A stretch of DNA of 64,000 nt from Nocardia sp. NBC_01329 (lineage in GTDB: Bacteria > Actinomycetota > Actinomycetes > Mycobacteriales > Mycobacteriaceae), in the NCBI RefSeq assembly GCF_035956715.1, contig NZ_CP108381.1, forward strand, positions 310,001 through 374,000. Direction: 5' to 3'. A model generated the notes under the pieces. It was not told the origin of the DNA. It searched no databases and was given only the letters and a program-made list of their open reading frames with translations. A program made the position numbers and the translations under genes. This document shows, piece after piece, positions 17,803-26,808 of the stretch. Numbering within the stretch: the stretch's first letter is position 1; each line of letters opens with the position of its first letter.

Positions 17803-18750
17803 CTAGTTGTGGGCGTGCAGGGCTTCGTTGAGTTCGATACCCGTGCCGGCGCGCGGGACGACCTCCACGGTCCCGGTGCGCGAATTACGACGGAACAGCA
17901 AGTTGTTCTTGCCGCTGAGCTCGGCGGCCTTCACCACGGTGCCATCGGGGGCGGTGACCTTCGTGCCGGCGGTCAGGTAGAGACCGGCTTCGACCACGCA
18001 GTCGTCACCGAGCGGGATGCCCAGGCCCGAGTTGGCGCCCAGCAGTGACCGCTCACCGATCGAGATGACGGTGGTGCCGCCGCCGGAGAGAGTTCCCATG
18101 GTGGAGGAGCCGCCGCCGATATCGGAGCCGTCGCCGACGACCACGCCGGCGGAGATCCGGCCCTCCACCATCGAGGTGCCCAGCGTGCCCGCGTTGAAGT
18201 TCACGAAACCCTCGTGCATCACGGTGGTTCCGGCTGCGAGATGCGCGCCCAGGCGTACCCGGTCGGCGTCACCGATGCGGACGCCGGACGGGACCACGTA
18301 GTCGACCATGCGCGGGAACTTGTCGATGCTGTACACGGTGACCGGTCCGCGCGCGCGCAGTTTGGCGCGGGTGGTCTCGAATCCGTCCACCGCGGCCGGG
18401 CCGTGATTGGTCCACACCACATTGCTGAGCAGGGCGAACTGACCCGCCAAGCTCACCTGGTGTGGCCGGACCAGACGGTGCGAGAGCAGATGCAGCCGCA
18501 GATAGACATCGTGGGCGTCCACCGGGGCGGCGGACAGGTCGGCGATGGTGGTGCGTACCGCCATCACGTCGACGCCGCGCGCGGTGTCCGGGCCGACCAG
18601 ATCGGCGAGTCCGGCGGGTGCGGTAGCGAGACGTTCGGTGCCGGTATCGCCGAACTCGCCCAGCTCCGGGCTGGGAAACCAGGTGTCCAGAACGGTCCCG
18701 TCCGAGGTCACGTTGGCGATGCCGATGGCGGATGCTCCCTGAGTGCTCAC
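17803..18750 (-). CDS. dapD: 2,3,4,5-tetrahydropyridine-2,6-dicarboxylate N-succinyltransferase
   Basis: Transfers succinyl from succinyl-CoA to tetrahydrodipicolinate in the lysine/diaminopimelate pathway. The 315 residues fit the long actinobacterial DapD. The central part is a left-handed beta-helix of hexapeptide repeats ([18 protein letters not shown], then [18 protein letters not shown]). The succinyl-CoA-binding region with GEN-like turns follows. The GTG at 18750 faces dapE (GTG 18811) across 60 bp, so the promoters of the two DAP genes overlap. Confidence 0.94.
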   Translation of the reverse strand: MSTQGASAIGIANVTSDGTVLDTWFPSPELGEFGDTGTERLATAPAGLADLVGPDTARGVDVMAVRTTIADLSAAPVDAHDVYLRLHLLSHRLVRPHQVSLAGQFALLSNVVWTNHGPAAVDGFETTRAKLRARGPVTVYSIDKFPRMVDYVVPSGVRIGDADRVRLGAHLAAGTTVMHEGFVNFNAGTLGTSMVEGRISAGVVVGDGSDIGGGSSTMGTLSGGGTTVISIGERSLLGANSGLGIPLGDDCVVEAGLYLTAGTKVTAPDGTVVKAAELSGKNNLLFRRNSRTGTVEVVPRAGTGIELNEALHAHN

Positions 18751-18796
18751 GAGACCGAAGCCTACCCACCGGCGGTCCGTTACGGCGGGGCCCCTC

Positions 18797-18802
18797 TACG
18801 CT
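18797..18802 (+). promoter_or_regulatory. -10 box TACGCT of dapE
   Basis: TACGCT is 8 nt before GTG 18811, in the 60-bp divergent gap with dapD. It supports the GTG start and a leaderless mRNA. Confidence 0.55.
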
Positions 18803-18810
18803 CGTATCCC

Positions 18811-19908
18811 GTGACCCTCGACCTGCACGCCGACCCCATCGCACTCACCGCGGCCCTCGTCGATATCCCGAGCGTATCCCGGGACGAGGCCGCGATCACC
18901 GCGGCCGTAGAGGCGGCACTACGCACCCAGACCAGCGGTTTCGAGGTGCTGCGCCGCGGCAATGTGGTGCTCGCGCGGACGAACCGCGGGCTACCGTCGC
19001 GGGTCGTCCTGGCCGGGCACCTCGATACCGTGCCGATCGCGGACAACGTGCCGGGCCGGTTCACCACCGAGAACGATGCCGAGGTCTTCTACGGCTGTGG
19101 TTCGGTCGATATGAAATCGGGTGACGCGGTGTTCCTGCATCTCGCGGCCACCGTCGCCGAACCCGTCCACGATCTGACTCTGATCTTCTACGACTGCGAG
19201 GAGATCTCCGCCGAGTTCAACGGTCTCAACGCCATCGAACGGGAAGTACCGGAATGGCTGGACGGCGATCTGGCGATTCTCGGTGAGCCCTCCGGCGGCT
19301 GGATCGAGGCCGGTTGTCAGGGCACGCTGCGGGTCCGGTTGAGCACCGCGGGCGTCCGCGCGCATTCGGCCCGTTCCTGGCTGGGCGACAACGCCATCCA
19401 CCGGCTGGCGCCGGTGCTGGCCCGGCTCTCGGAATATCGTGCCCGGGAAGTCGATATCGACGGCTGCCGCTACCGCGAAGGATTGTCCGCAGTCCGCGTC
19501 GCGGGCGGGGTCGCGGGCAATGTGGTGCCCGACGCCGCCGAGGTGGAGGTGAACTTCCGATTCGCCCCGGACCGCTCGGTGGAGCAGGCGACCGAGCACG
19601 TACGGGAGGTGTTCGCGGGGCTGGATCTCGAACTCGAGGTCACCGACGCTGCTGCCGGTGCGTTGCCCGGGCTCACCGCCCCCGCGGCCCGCGGGCTCGT
19701 CGAGACGGTACGCGCGCACGGTTCGGCAGGAGTCCGGGCGAAATACGGGTGGACCGATGTCTCCCGCTTCGCCGCCCGCGGTATCCCCGCCGTGAACTTC
19801 GGCCCCGGCGACCCCAACCTCGCCCATAAACGTGACGAGCACGTTCCGCTGGCACAGATCACCGCGGTGACCGAGATGCTGCGCGGGTATCTCACCGGGT
19901 CGGTGTAG
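18811..19908 (+). CDS. dapE: succinyl-diaminopimelate desuccinylase
   Basis: Zn-dependent M20 peptidase-family hydrolase that releases succinate from N-succinyl-LL-DAP. Metal ligands and catalysis are seen in LAGHLDTVP (His, then Asp), [10 protein letters not shown], and the EE pair of DCEEIS with the general-base Glu. The late HKRDEHVP supplies the last metal His. 365 residues is normal length. The frame is open far upstream, but the GTG at 18811 with its TACGCT box gives the expected N-terminus [19 protein letters not shown]. It works with dapC and dapD in this window. Confidence 0.93.
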   Translation: MTLDLHADPIALTAALVDIPSVSRDEAAITAAVEAALRTQTSGFEVLRRGNVVLARTNRGLPSRVVLAGHLDTVPIADNVPGRFTTENDAEVFYGCGSVDMKSGDAVFLHLAATVAEPVHDLTLIFYDCEEISAEFNGLNAIEREVPEWLDGDLAILGEPSGGWIEAGCQGTLRVRLSTAGVRAHSARSWLGDNAIHRLAPVLARLSEYRAREVDIDGCRYREGLSAVRVAGGVAGNVVPDAAEVEVNFRFAPDRSVEQATEHVREVFAGLDLELEVTDAAAGALPGLTAPAARGLVETVRAHGSAGVRAKYGWTDVSRFAARGIPAVNFGPGDPNLAHKRDEHVPLAQITAVTEMLRGYLTGSV

Positions 19909-19955
19909 CGGCGCGACCCGGATCCGCTCCCCGGAGGCCGATGCGGCGTGCACGG

Positions 19956-19961
19956 TAGCCT
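19956..19961 (+). promoter_or_regulatory. -10 box TAGCCT of the LOG operon
   Basis: TAGCCT is 7 nt before ATG 19969: an ideal leaderless arrangement. Confidence 0.55.
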
Positions 19962-19968
19962 GTCGGCC

Positions 19969-20772
19969 ATGTCAACCGACGCCGCCGAATCCGGGATGGC
20001 CGGCAAACCCAAGACCCGCTTTCGCGGGCCCCTCATGTTCCGCCGGGAACGGACCCCGCGAGGCACGACCGCCGACCAGCATCTGCTGGACCAGCGCAGC
20101 GACAGCGACTGGGTGCACACCGACCCATGGCGAGTCCTGCGGATCCAGGCCGAATTCGTCGAGGGCTTCGGTGCCCTGGCAGAGGTCCCGCGTGCGGTGA
20201 GTGTGTTCGGTTCGGCACGCACCGACCCCGGCAACCCGGAGTACACGGCCGCGCGGGAGCTGGGCGCGGCCCTGGCGACCGCCGGATTCGCGGTGATCAC
20301 CGGCGGTGGACCCGGTGTGATGGAGGCCGCCAACCGGGGGGCGTCGGAAGCGGGCGGCTACTCCATCGGTCTCGGTATCGAGTTGCCGTTCGAACAGAGC
20401 CTCAACGACTGGGTCGATCTGGGGATCAACTTCCGGTACTTCTTCGTACGCAAGACAATGTTCGTGAAGTATTCCCAGGCCTTCGTCTGTATGCCCGGCG
20501 GCTACGGAACCCTCGACGAACTGTTCGAGGCCCTCACCCTGGTGCAGACCCGCAAGATCACCCGATTCCCGATCATCCTCTTCGGCAGCAAGTACTGGGC
20601 GCCGCTGGTGGAATGGATCCGGAACTCGCTGGCCGCGGACGGCCGTATCTCCCCGGGAGATATCGACCTGCTGCACGTCACCGACGATATCGACGAAGTG
20701 GTCCGGATCATTCAGGAATACGCGCCCGGCAACGCTACCCTCGAGAAATCCGGTACGGAGGACGAATGGTGA
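19969..20772 (+). CDS. LOG-family (TIGR00730) Rossmann-fold protein 1
   Basis: 267 residues. The core (from residue 75) has the LOG signatures: SVFGSART, ITGGGPGVMEAANRGA, and CMPGGYGTLDELFEALT, which contains the PGGxGTxxE motif. LOG enzymes cleave cytokinin riboside 5'-monophosphates or related nucleotides to base and ribose 5-phosphate. An N-terminal extension of about 70 basic residues separates it from the short Rv1205-type enzyme that follows. The next gene starts within its last codons, so the two are translated together. Substrate unknown. Confidence 0.85.
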   Translation: MSTDAAESGMAGKPKTRFRGPLMFRRERTPRGTTADQHLLDQRSDSDWVHTDPWRVLRIQAEFVEGFGALAEVPRAVSVFGSARTDPGNPEYTAARELGAALATAGFAVITGGGPGVMEAANRGASEAGGYSIGLGIELPFEQSLNDWVDLGINFRYFFVRKTMFVKYSQAFVCMPGGYGTLDELFEALTLVQTRKITRFPIILFGSKYWAPLVEWIRNSLAADGRISPGDIDLLHVTDDIDEVVRIIQEYAPGNATLEKSGTEDEW

Positions 20773-21317
20773 CCTCGCGAGCTTTCGCGTTGTGCGTGTA
20801 CTGCTCCGCGAGCACCACCGACCCCGAACAACTCGCCTTGGCGGCCCGTGTCGGCGCCGAAATCGCGAAGCGCGGGTGGCAGTTGGTGTCCGGCGGCGGC
20901 AACGTCTCCATGATGGGCGCGCTGGCCACCGCGGCCCGCGCCGGCGGCGCCGCCACGATCGGGGTCATCCCGAAACATCTCGTCCACCGCGAAGTGGCCG
21001 ATGTGGACTCCGACGAACTGGTCGTGACCGATACGATGCGCCAGCGCAAACAGGTGATGGAGGACCGCGCCGACGCCTTCCTCACGCTGCCCGGCGGAAT
21101 CGGCACGCTCGAGGAATTCTTCGAAACCTGGACCGGCGGCCAGCTCGGCCAGCACGACAAACCGATGGCCATCCTGGATCCCGCCGGGCACTACAGCGGC
21201 CTGTTCACCTGGCTCACCGAACTCCACGACCGCGGTTTCGTCCCGCAGGAGGCCCTCGACCGGATCACCTTGACACCGGATCTAACGGAGGCATTCGACG
21301 CGCTGAGCGGAGAGTAA
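20766..21317 (+). CDS. LOG-family nucleoside 5'-monophosphate phosphoribohydrolase (Rv1205-like)
   Basis: 183 residues, the usual size of stand-alone LOG enzymes. Motifs are LCVYCSAS at the N-terminus, LVSGGGNVSMMGALA, MRQRKQVM and LPGGIGTLEEFFE, which carries the catalytic Arg/Glu set. The M. tuberculosis counterpart was shown to be a cytokinin-releasing phosphoribohydrolase that is degraded by the proteasome. The start overlaps the upstream LOG gene by 7 bp, a tandem pair that may form hetero-oligomers or split substrates. folP2 follows after 155 bp. Confidence 0.9.
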   Translation: MVTSRAFALCVYCSASTTDPEQLALAARVGAEIAKRGWQLVSGGGNVSMMGALATAARAGGAATIGVIPKHLVHREVADVDSDELVVTDTMRQRKQVMEDRADAFLTLPGGIGTLEEFFETWTGGQLGQHDKPMAILDPAGHYSGLFTWLTELHDRGFVPQEALDRITLTPDLTEAFDALSGE

Positions 21318-21460
21318 GTGTGACTCGACTCATGTGGTCGCGTCGGTATTCGATAGGCCGGTCTGCGGCGAACCCGGACTCCGCCTCCGTGAGCCGGCCG
21401 CCGTCCACGACTTGTCGGAGCCGGTCCGTACCCGGGGCTCCGGCGTTCGAGCGGTCGCCA

Positions 21461-21466
21461 TAAACT
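21461..21466 (+). promoter_or_regulatory. -10 box TAAACT of folP2
   Basis: TAAACT lies 6 nt before ATG 21473 without an SD: a leaderless start. Confidence 0.5.
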
Positions 21467-21472
21467 CGATCC

Positions 21473-22354
21473 ATGTTCGAGCCTGTCCGGCCGTTGCCGA
21501 CTCTTTGCGGCCGGACCGTCGCGACGGATCGCGCGCTGGTGATGGCCATTGTGAACCGCACCCCGGATTCCTTCTACGACCGTGGTGCGACCTTCAGCGA
21601 TGCTGCCGCGTTGGCCGCCGTGGCGCGGGCGGTGGACGAGGGCGCCGATCTGGTCGATATCGGCGGGGTGAAGGCCGGGCCGGGGGAGCATGTGGACGCG
21701 GGCGAGGAGTCGCGGCGGGTCGTGCCGTTCGTCGCGGCGATCCGGGAGACGTACCCCGACCTGCTGATCAGTGTCGATACCTGGCGGTCGGATGTCGCGC
21801 GGGCCGCGGTCGCCGAGGGCGCGGACCTGATCAACGACACCTGGGCGGGCGCGGACCCGGAGCTGGTGCCGGTAGCCGCCGAGACGGGGGCCGGGATCGT
21901 ATGCAGTCACACCGGCGGGGCGGTGCCGCGGACGCGGCCGCATCGGGTCCGGTACACCGATGTGGTGGCAGAGGTGACCGAGACAGTGGTCGGGGCAGCG
22001 GAGCGGGCCGCGGCGGCGGGGGTGCGACGGGATTCGATCCTGATCGATCCGACCCACGATTTCGGCAAGAACACCTATCACGGGCTCGCACTGTTGCGGG
22101 CAGCGGACGTTCTTGTTAAAAGCGGGTGGCCGGTCTTGATGGCGCTGAGCAATAAGGATTTCATCGGAGAGACATTAGGTGTCGGACTTTCCGAACGGCT
22201 GGAGGGCACATTGGCAGCAACAGCATGGTCGGCCGCGGCCGGTGCTCGCGTTTTCCGTGTGCACGAGGTCGCCGCGACCCGTCGCGTCGTGGACATGATC
22301 GCCGCGATCCAGGGCATCCGGCCCCCTGTACGAACTCTGCGAGGCCTCGTATGA
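21473..22354 (+). CDS. folP2: dihydropteroate synthase-like protein FolP2
   Basis: TIM-barrel member of the DHPS family, 293 residues. MAIVNRTPDSFYD and the later LIDPTHDFGKNT and LMALSNKDF correspond to DHPS loops. In mycobacteria FolP1 is the functional DHPS, while FolP2 has altered residues and may not make dihydropteroate. Here ALSNKDFIGE replaces the usual SRK region, consistent with the FolP2 branch. The stop overlaps the ATG of gpgS (ATGA), the Rv1207-Rv1208 arrangement. Confidence 0.88.
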   Translation: MFEPVRPLPTLCGRTVATDRALVMAIVNRTPDSFYDRGATFSDAAALAAVARAVDEGADLVDIGGVKAGPGEHVDAGEESRRVVPFVAAIRETYPDLLISVDTWRSDVARAAVAEGADLINDTWAGADPELVPVAAETGAGIVCSHTGGAVPRTRPHRVRYTDVVAEVTETVVGAAERAAAAGVRRDSILIDPTHDFGKNTYHGLALLRAADVLVKSGWPVLMALSNKDFIGETLGVGLSERLEGTLAATAWSAAAGARVFRVHEVAATRRVVDMIAAIQGIRPPVRTLRGLV

Positions 22355-23289
22355 AATTTCCACAGCACGAGCCCGACTGGGCGTCGACCCATACTTGGGA
22401 CGCCCCCGACTGGTCGGTGGCCGATCTGGTCGCCGCCAAGGCCGGCCGCACCGTATCGGTGGTGCTGCCCGCGCTGAACGAAGAGAGAACCGTCGCCGAT
22501 GTGGTGGCCAGCATCCGGCCGCTGCTGGGCACGCTGGTGGACGAACTGGTAGTGCTGGATTCCGGGTCGACCGACGCCACCGCCGAACGCGCCCGCGCGG
22601 CCGGGGCCGAGGTGATCACCCGGGAGCAGGCGGTACCCGAATTGGAGCCCTTCCCGGGCAAAGGGGAGGTGTTGTGGCGTTCGCTGGCGGTGACCAGCGG
22701 CGATCTGGTGGCGTTCGTCGATTCCGATCTGATCGATCCCGACCCGGCTTTCGTGCCGAAACTGCTCGGCCCGCTGCTCACCACCCCCGACCTGCATCTG
22801 GTGAAAGCCTATTACCGCCGGCCGCTGCGGCACGGCAGTGGGGTGGACGAGCATGGTGGCGGCCGGGTGACCGAACTCGTGGCGCGGCCGCTGCTGGCGG
22901 CGCTGCGTCCCGGACTCACCCAGGTCCTGCAGCCGTTGGGCGGTGAGTACGCCGGTACCCGGGAGTTGTTGACGGCGGTCCCGTTCGCACCGGGGTACGG
23001 GGTGGAGATCGGGTTGTTGCTCGACACCTACGATCGGCTGGGGCTGAGCGCGATCGGGCAGGTCGATCTGGGCGTTCGGACCCATCGCAACCGGCCGCTG
23101 GCCGATCTCGGTGTGATGAGCCGGCAGATCCTGGGCACGGTGCTGGGCCGCAGCGGCGTCCCGGATTCCGGAGTCGCCCTGACCCAGTTCCCGTTGATCG
23201 GCGACGAGTTCACCCCGCACAGCACCGCGGTGGATCTGGTCGACCGACCCCCGATGAACACCATCCGGCCGGGCGTAGCGGCCGCTTGA
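22351..23289 (+). CDS. gpgS: glucosyl-3-phosphoglycerate synthase
   Basis: GT-A fold retaining glycosyltransferase (GT81) that joins UDP-glucose and 3-phosphoglycerate, the first step of methylglucose lipopolysaccharide synthesis. The nucleotide-sugar region is VSVVLPALNEERTVADVV, the metal-binding DxD is FVDSDL near residue 133, and GKGEVLWRSL binds the acceptor. 312 residues is standard. It is translationally coupled to folP2. The polysaccharide modulates fatty-acid synthesis in mycobacteria, and glgC/glgA for glucans are also in this window. Confidence 0.94.
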   Translation: MKFPQHEPDWASTHTWDAPDWSVADLVAAKAGRTVSVVLPALNEERTVADVVASIRPLLGTLVDELVVLDSGSTDATAERARAAGAEVITREQAVPELEPFPGKGEVLWRSLAVTSGDLVAFVDSDLIDPDPAFVPKLLGPLLTTPDLHLVKAYYRRPLRHGSGVDEHGGGRVTELVARPLLAALRPGLTQVLQPLGGEYAGTRELLTAVPFAPGYGVEIGLLLDTYDRLGLSAIGQVDLGVRTHRNRPLADLGVMSRQILGTVLGRSGVPDSGVALTQFPLIGDEFTPHSTAVDLVDRPPMNTIRPGVAAA

Positions 23290-23316
23290 GCCGACCGGCC
23301 GGAGCCGCTGTCGCCG

Positions 23317-23658
23317 TCAGTGGTTCCGGTCCGGTTTTCCGCCCGGGAGTTCGTCTCCGGTGCTCGGGTCCTCGTCCTCTCCGGTCGTCCGCGTCGGGCG
23401 GCCGAGGACCTCGGGTTCGTCGGTATCTGTCGTGGATTCCTCGGCGGAGGGTGTGCCGGTTTCCGCCCGATCCCGCTCCTCGGGTCGTTCGGCCGCGGCC
23501 TGTTCGCCGGGTTCCTGCTCGTGTTCGAGGCGGGCCTGGAGTTCGGCGACCGTCACATACTCGCTCTCGGCGGAATCCGGACTACGCAGCCACAGGGTCA
23601 CGGTAATCAGCAATCCCACCGCGACCAGGACAATCGCCACGATGATCAACGCATTCAC
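23317..23658 (-). CDS. small membrane-anchored acidic protein
   Basis: 113 residues, not recognised. One N-terminal transmembrane helix (ALIIVAIVLVAVGLLITVTL) is followed by a strongly acidic tail rich in Glu, Asp, Thr and Pro, so it is a cytoplasmic or periplasmic low-complexity tail on an anchor. The GTG at 23658 has GTGGAGG 6 nt upstream. It lies convergent to gpgS at one edge of the apparent inversion and has no clear M. tuberculosis counterpart in my memory. Confidence 0.65.
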   Translation of the reverse strand: MNALIIVAIVLVAVGLLITVTLWLRSPDSAESEYVTVAELQARLEHEQEPGEQAAAERPEERDRAETGTPSAEESTTDTDEPEVLGRPTRTTGEDEDPSTGDELPGGKPDRNH

Positions 23659-23891
23659 CTGCGCCTCCACGAATTATCTCTTCGGAGCCGGACATCGCCA
23701 CGATGCACCGAACGGCGCAAAGTAATTCTATGGCTATCGAACCCCCGGGCTCGGTCGACCGGCCGCGGTAAAGGTAAATCGGCCTACTGCGCACAGAGTA
23801 GCAATTCTTCGACCAGCTGATATTCGCTGTCGCTATAGCGGTTTCGGCGTGTCGGAACCGTCGTGCGCGGGCTTTCGCTTCTCCGGTGCGG

Positions 23892-24752
23892 TCAGCGCCG
23901 CTGGCGTACTGCCTGTGGGCGGGAATCCACCGGCTCGTGAAGATAGACCGGGGTGAGCAGGTCCGCGTCCACGGGCTCGCCGGTGGTGCGTTCGTACCGG
24001 ACACCGACCAGCACGGAGAAGCGGCGATTGGCTGCCCGCTCGTGCAAGGTCGCCAACCTGGTGGCGAGCAACCGGACCGCGCCGAGCGAGCCAGGTGGGT
24101 GCAACCCGTCGAGGACGAGGATCGAACCGCGGCCGTCCGGGCGCGGGAGCCGGGCCAGGTAGGCGATATCGTGCGGTTCCGGGCCGGCCGGACGGTAGAT
24201 CCGCCGCGCGGCGCGATCCTCGATACCGCGGCGGCCGTCACCGGGCCGGGCGACGGCGCGACGCAGCCGCGGGTCGGCGGCGATGAGATGGCGCAGGCTG
24301 GGGGAGAGTTCGGGACCGCCGATCACGATGAGGCCGTCCCGCAGTAGATCGATGGGCCGACCCGGGGCGAAGGGTTCGATGGTGACCGCGAAGCCCAGTT
24401 CCCGTAGCTGTTCGGCGAGCCGCGGCGCGGCCGCCGGATCCGGTGCCCCGATCAGCCTGCCCGCGCGGGTATCCGGGACCAGCAGGGTCATCGGCCCGTG
24501 CCCGAAGAACAATCCTTCGGGCGCCGGGCCCTGCGTGCTCACCTGATGGATACGGGCGCGGGAAAGCCCGGCGGCGGCACCGATTCTGGCGAAAGTCCAC
24601 CCCTCGGCGTGTAACTCCCGGATCACCGCACGCCGAATTCGGGTGAGCTCGTTGATGGTCTGCTGAGCCGCTGCGACACCTTCGGTGGCGGCCTTGAGTC
24701 GCTCGACTTTGTCTTCGATCGCGAATATCCGCGCCACGTCATCGGCCGACAT
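23892..24752 (-). CDS. sigma-r4-like HTH protein with an unassigned C-terminal domain
   Basis: 286 residues. Residues 1-75 hold a short coiled region and a helix-turn-helix (GWTFARIGAAAGLSRARIHQ) of the type found in sigma region 4. Residues 80-286 form an alpha/beta domain with conserved-looking blocks IVIGGPELSPSLRHLIAADP, DIAYLARLPRPDGRGSILVL and DGLHPPGSLGAVRLLA. I recall similar proteins in Streptomyces without known function. The -10 box TAGACT lies 6 nt before the ATG inside a GTCTAGAC palindrome, and a second GTCTAGAC lies 26 bp further upstream. Autoregulation is likely. Confidence 0.75.
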   Translation of the reverse strand: MSADDVARIFAIEDKVERLKAATEGVAAAQQTINELTRIRRAVIRELHAEGWTFARIGAAAGLSRARIHQVSTQGPAPEGLFFGHGPMTLLVPDTRAGRLIGAPDPAAAPRLAEQLRELGFAVTIEPFAPGRPIDLLRDGLIVIGGPELSPSLRHLIAADPRLRRAVARPGDGRRGIEDRAARRIYRPAGPEPHDIAYLARLPRPDGRGSILVLDGLHPPGSLGAVRLLATRLATLHERAANRRFSVLVGVRYERTTGEPVDADLLTPVYLHEPVDSRPQAVRQRR

Positions 24753-24759
24753 GTGCGAA

Positions 24760-24793
24760 GTCTAGACAGCGAGTCGCTGAACTGCGTCTAGAC
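24760..24793. promoter_or_regulatory. twin GTCTAGAC operator with embedded -10 box
   Basis: Two perfect 8-bp palindromes GTCTAGAC at 24760-24767 and 24786-24793, with another palindrome AGCGAGTCGCT (24768-24778) between them. The first contains the minus-strand -10 TAGACT of the HTH gene. Centre spacing is 26 bp. Confidence 0.65.
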
Positions 24794-24803
24794 TGGTTGA
24801 CGC

Positions 24804-25220
24804 TCAGGTGGCGTCGGTATCGATCGGGGGACGTTCGTTGCGTTCCAAGGGTTTATCCAACTTGGGCATCGGGTAATCTGGCATACCGCTGTGGGTGCCC
24901 AGCACGTTCTTGCTGTCCGGTAGTGCGCCGTCCAGATCCCGGAATAGGGAATCATCGCCGTTCAGAAGATGTTTCGTCACCACCGAACGCGGCGACATCC
25001 CACGTAATTCTTGAAGATCGGCGAGTGGTTTACGCAGTTCCTCGAATTCGGGCCCGAGTTCGGACCGCAATTGCGAAGTCGCGCCGGTCGCGTAATCGCG
25101 AACCTGGCGCAGACTTCGCGCAGTCCACCGAGCGGCGCCGGGTAGGCGCTCCGGGCCGAGGATTACGAGGGCGGCGACGAGTAGCACGAGCATCTCGCCC
25201 CACCCGATACTGCTGAACAC
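24804..25220 (-). CDS. tatB: Sec-independent protein translocase subunit TatB
   Basis: 138-residue TatB. One N-terminal helix ([20 protein letters not shown]) is followed by the hinge GPERLPG and an amphipathic helix, then a charged tail. TatB receives twin-arginine substrates with TatC in the membrane. The GTG at 25220 has TAGCCT 6 nt upstream (25227-25232 on the minus strand). It is the last gene after sigE-rseA-htrA, the Rv1221-1224 order. tatA and tatC are not in the window. Confidence 0.92.
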   Translation of the reverse strand: MFSSIGWGEMLVLLVAALVILGPERLPGAARWTARSLRQVRDYATGATSQLRSELGPEFEELRKPLADLQELRGMSPRSVVTKHLLNGDDSLFRDLDGALPDSKNVLGTHSGMPDYPMPKLDKPLERNERPPIDTDAT

Positions 25221-25253
25221 TCCTACAGGCTACCCGGCACCGCGACCAGCGGA

Positions 25254-26798
25254 TCAGTCGGAGGCCAGCGTCACCGGGAGATCCACCTGCCGACCTTCCC
25301 GGATGAGCTGCACGTTAACCGTTTGTCCGATTTCGTTCGACTGAACCGCCACTACCAGCTCGTCGGGATTGGTGACTTCGCGATCGCCGATCCGCACGAT
25401 CACATCGCCTTCGACGATGCCCGCGTTCGCCGCCGGACTGCCCGGCTGTACATCGGCGACCTCGGCACCGCTCATGACCTCGTTGGCGACCGTCTTCTGT
25501 CGGGCACTCACACCGATCATCGGATGATGGATCGATCCGTCGCGGATGAGGGTCTGGGCGACCTCGGTTACCTGGTCCACCGGGATGGCGAAGCCGAGAC
25601 CCACCGAACCGCCGCTCTCACTACGGATCGCGGTATTGATACCGATGACCCGGCCGTCCGCATCGACCAGTGCGCCGCCGGAATTACCCGGGTTGATCGA
25701 GGCGTCGGTCTGTACGGCATCGATGACCGCCTTGGTGTCGCTGCCCTCGCCTTCGAGTTTCACGGGGCGGTGCAACGCGCTGACGATGCCGGATGTGACC
25801 GTTTTGCTCAGGCCCAGCGGCGATCCGATCGCCAGCACCGCATCCCCGACTTGCACATCATCGGATTTACCGAGCTGCGCGACCGTGAGATTTTTCACAT
25901 CTACCTTGAGGACCGCGAGGTCGCTTTTGGGATCGCGGCCGACGATATCGGCCGGGGTCCGCGTGCCGTCGGAGAAGGTGATCTGGATCCGGGCCCGCCC
26001 GGACTGGTCCTGGGCCGCCATGGAGATGACGTGGTTGTTGGTGGCGATATAGCCGTCGCCGTCGATGACGACCCCGGAACCGGTGGCGCCGTTGTCGCCG
26101 ACCGTGGTGCGGATGGAGACCACCGACGGCAGTACCGCATCGGCCACCTGGGCGATCGGGCCGTGCGGCTGATCGCTGTCGGCCTGTTCCAGGCTGACTT
26201 TGCGCGACGTCAGAGTCGAGGCCGTCTCTGCGGTCAATCGGCCCACCAGGCCGCCGACCAGGCCGATCGCCAGCGCGATCGCCCCGAGAACGAGCAGGGC
26301 TTTGGGTGCGACCCGGGAACCGAACAGCACCTGGCGCGCGGAGAGCTGCTCGGCGTGCGGGAATTCCTGTGTGGTCGGCGAGGGCACAGCCGGGGCGCCC
26401 AGCCGGGCCGCTGCTTCCGGATCGCGCCAGGGATCGGCCGGGCCGGCCACCGGTTCACGTCCGCTGTCGGCATCCGGGTCGCGCTGCAGCAGTTCGGTGG
26501 AACCGGGCGGGCGGCCGAAGGCTTCGGCCAGCACTGCCTCGGGCGGACCTTTGGGTGCTATCGAGGTCGAGGACTCGGCGTCCGGGCGCCCCCCGCGGGC
26601 GGCGAAGGATCCGGATTGACCCGACGGGCGGCGGAAGGCACCCGCGGTATGTGAGTCCACATGAGGTCGATAGACCGGACGGGGAGCCAGTACCGGTGCC
26701 TCGCGCGGGCGCAGAGTGCCGTTATCGGTCGTCGTACCGTTTTCGTCCACCGAATCAGGGTTGTCGGCAGGGGAATTCTGCGTCGGTTCGGAACTCAC
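25254..26798 (-). CDS. htrA: membrane-anchored HtrA-type serine protease
   Basis: 514-residue envelope-stress protease (DegP/HtrA). A cytoplasmic Pro-rich N-terminus of about 155 residues and one transmembrane helix (residues 166-187) precede a trypsin-like domain with triad His256 (NNHVIS), Asp293 (KSDLAVL) and Ser373 (GNSGGALV). A C-terminal PDZ domain begins near residue 415. In M. tuberculosis the homologue takes part in the SigE response. rseA ends 10 bp upstream and tatB follows after 33 bp. The GTG at 26798 excludes upstream codons that run into rseA. Confidence 0.94.
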   Translation of the reverse strand: MSSEPTQNSPADNPDSVDENGTTTDNGTLRPREAPVLAPRPVYRPHVDSHTAGAFRRPSGQSGSFAARGGRPDAESSTSIAPKGPPEAVLAEAFGRPPGSTELLQRDPDADSGREPVAGPADPWRDPEAAARLGAPAVPSPTTQEFPHAEQLSARQVLFGSRVAPKALLVLGAIALAIGLVGGLVGRLTAETASTLTSRKVSLEQADSDQPHGPIAQVADAVLPSVVSIRTTVGDNGATGSGVVIDGDGYIATNNHVISMAAQDQSGRARIQITFSDGTRTPADIVGRDPKSDLAVLKVDVKNLTVAQLGKSDDVQVGDAVLAIGSPLGLSKTVTSGIVSALHRPVKLEGEGSDTKAVIDAVQTDASINPGNSGGALVDADGRVIGINTAIRSESGGSVGLGFAIPVDQVTEVAQTLIRDGSIHHPMIGVSARQKTVANEVMSGAEVADVQPGSPAANAGIVEGDVIVRIGDREVTNPDELVVAVQSNEIGQTVNVQLIREGRQVDLPVTLASD

Positions 26799-26808
26799 GC
26801 GGCAAACT

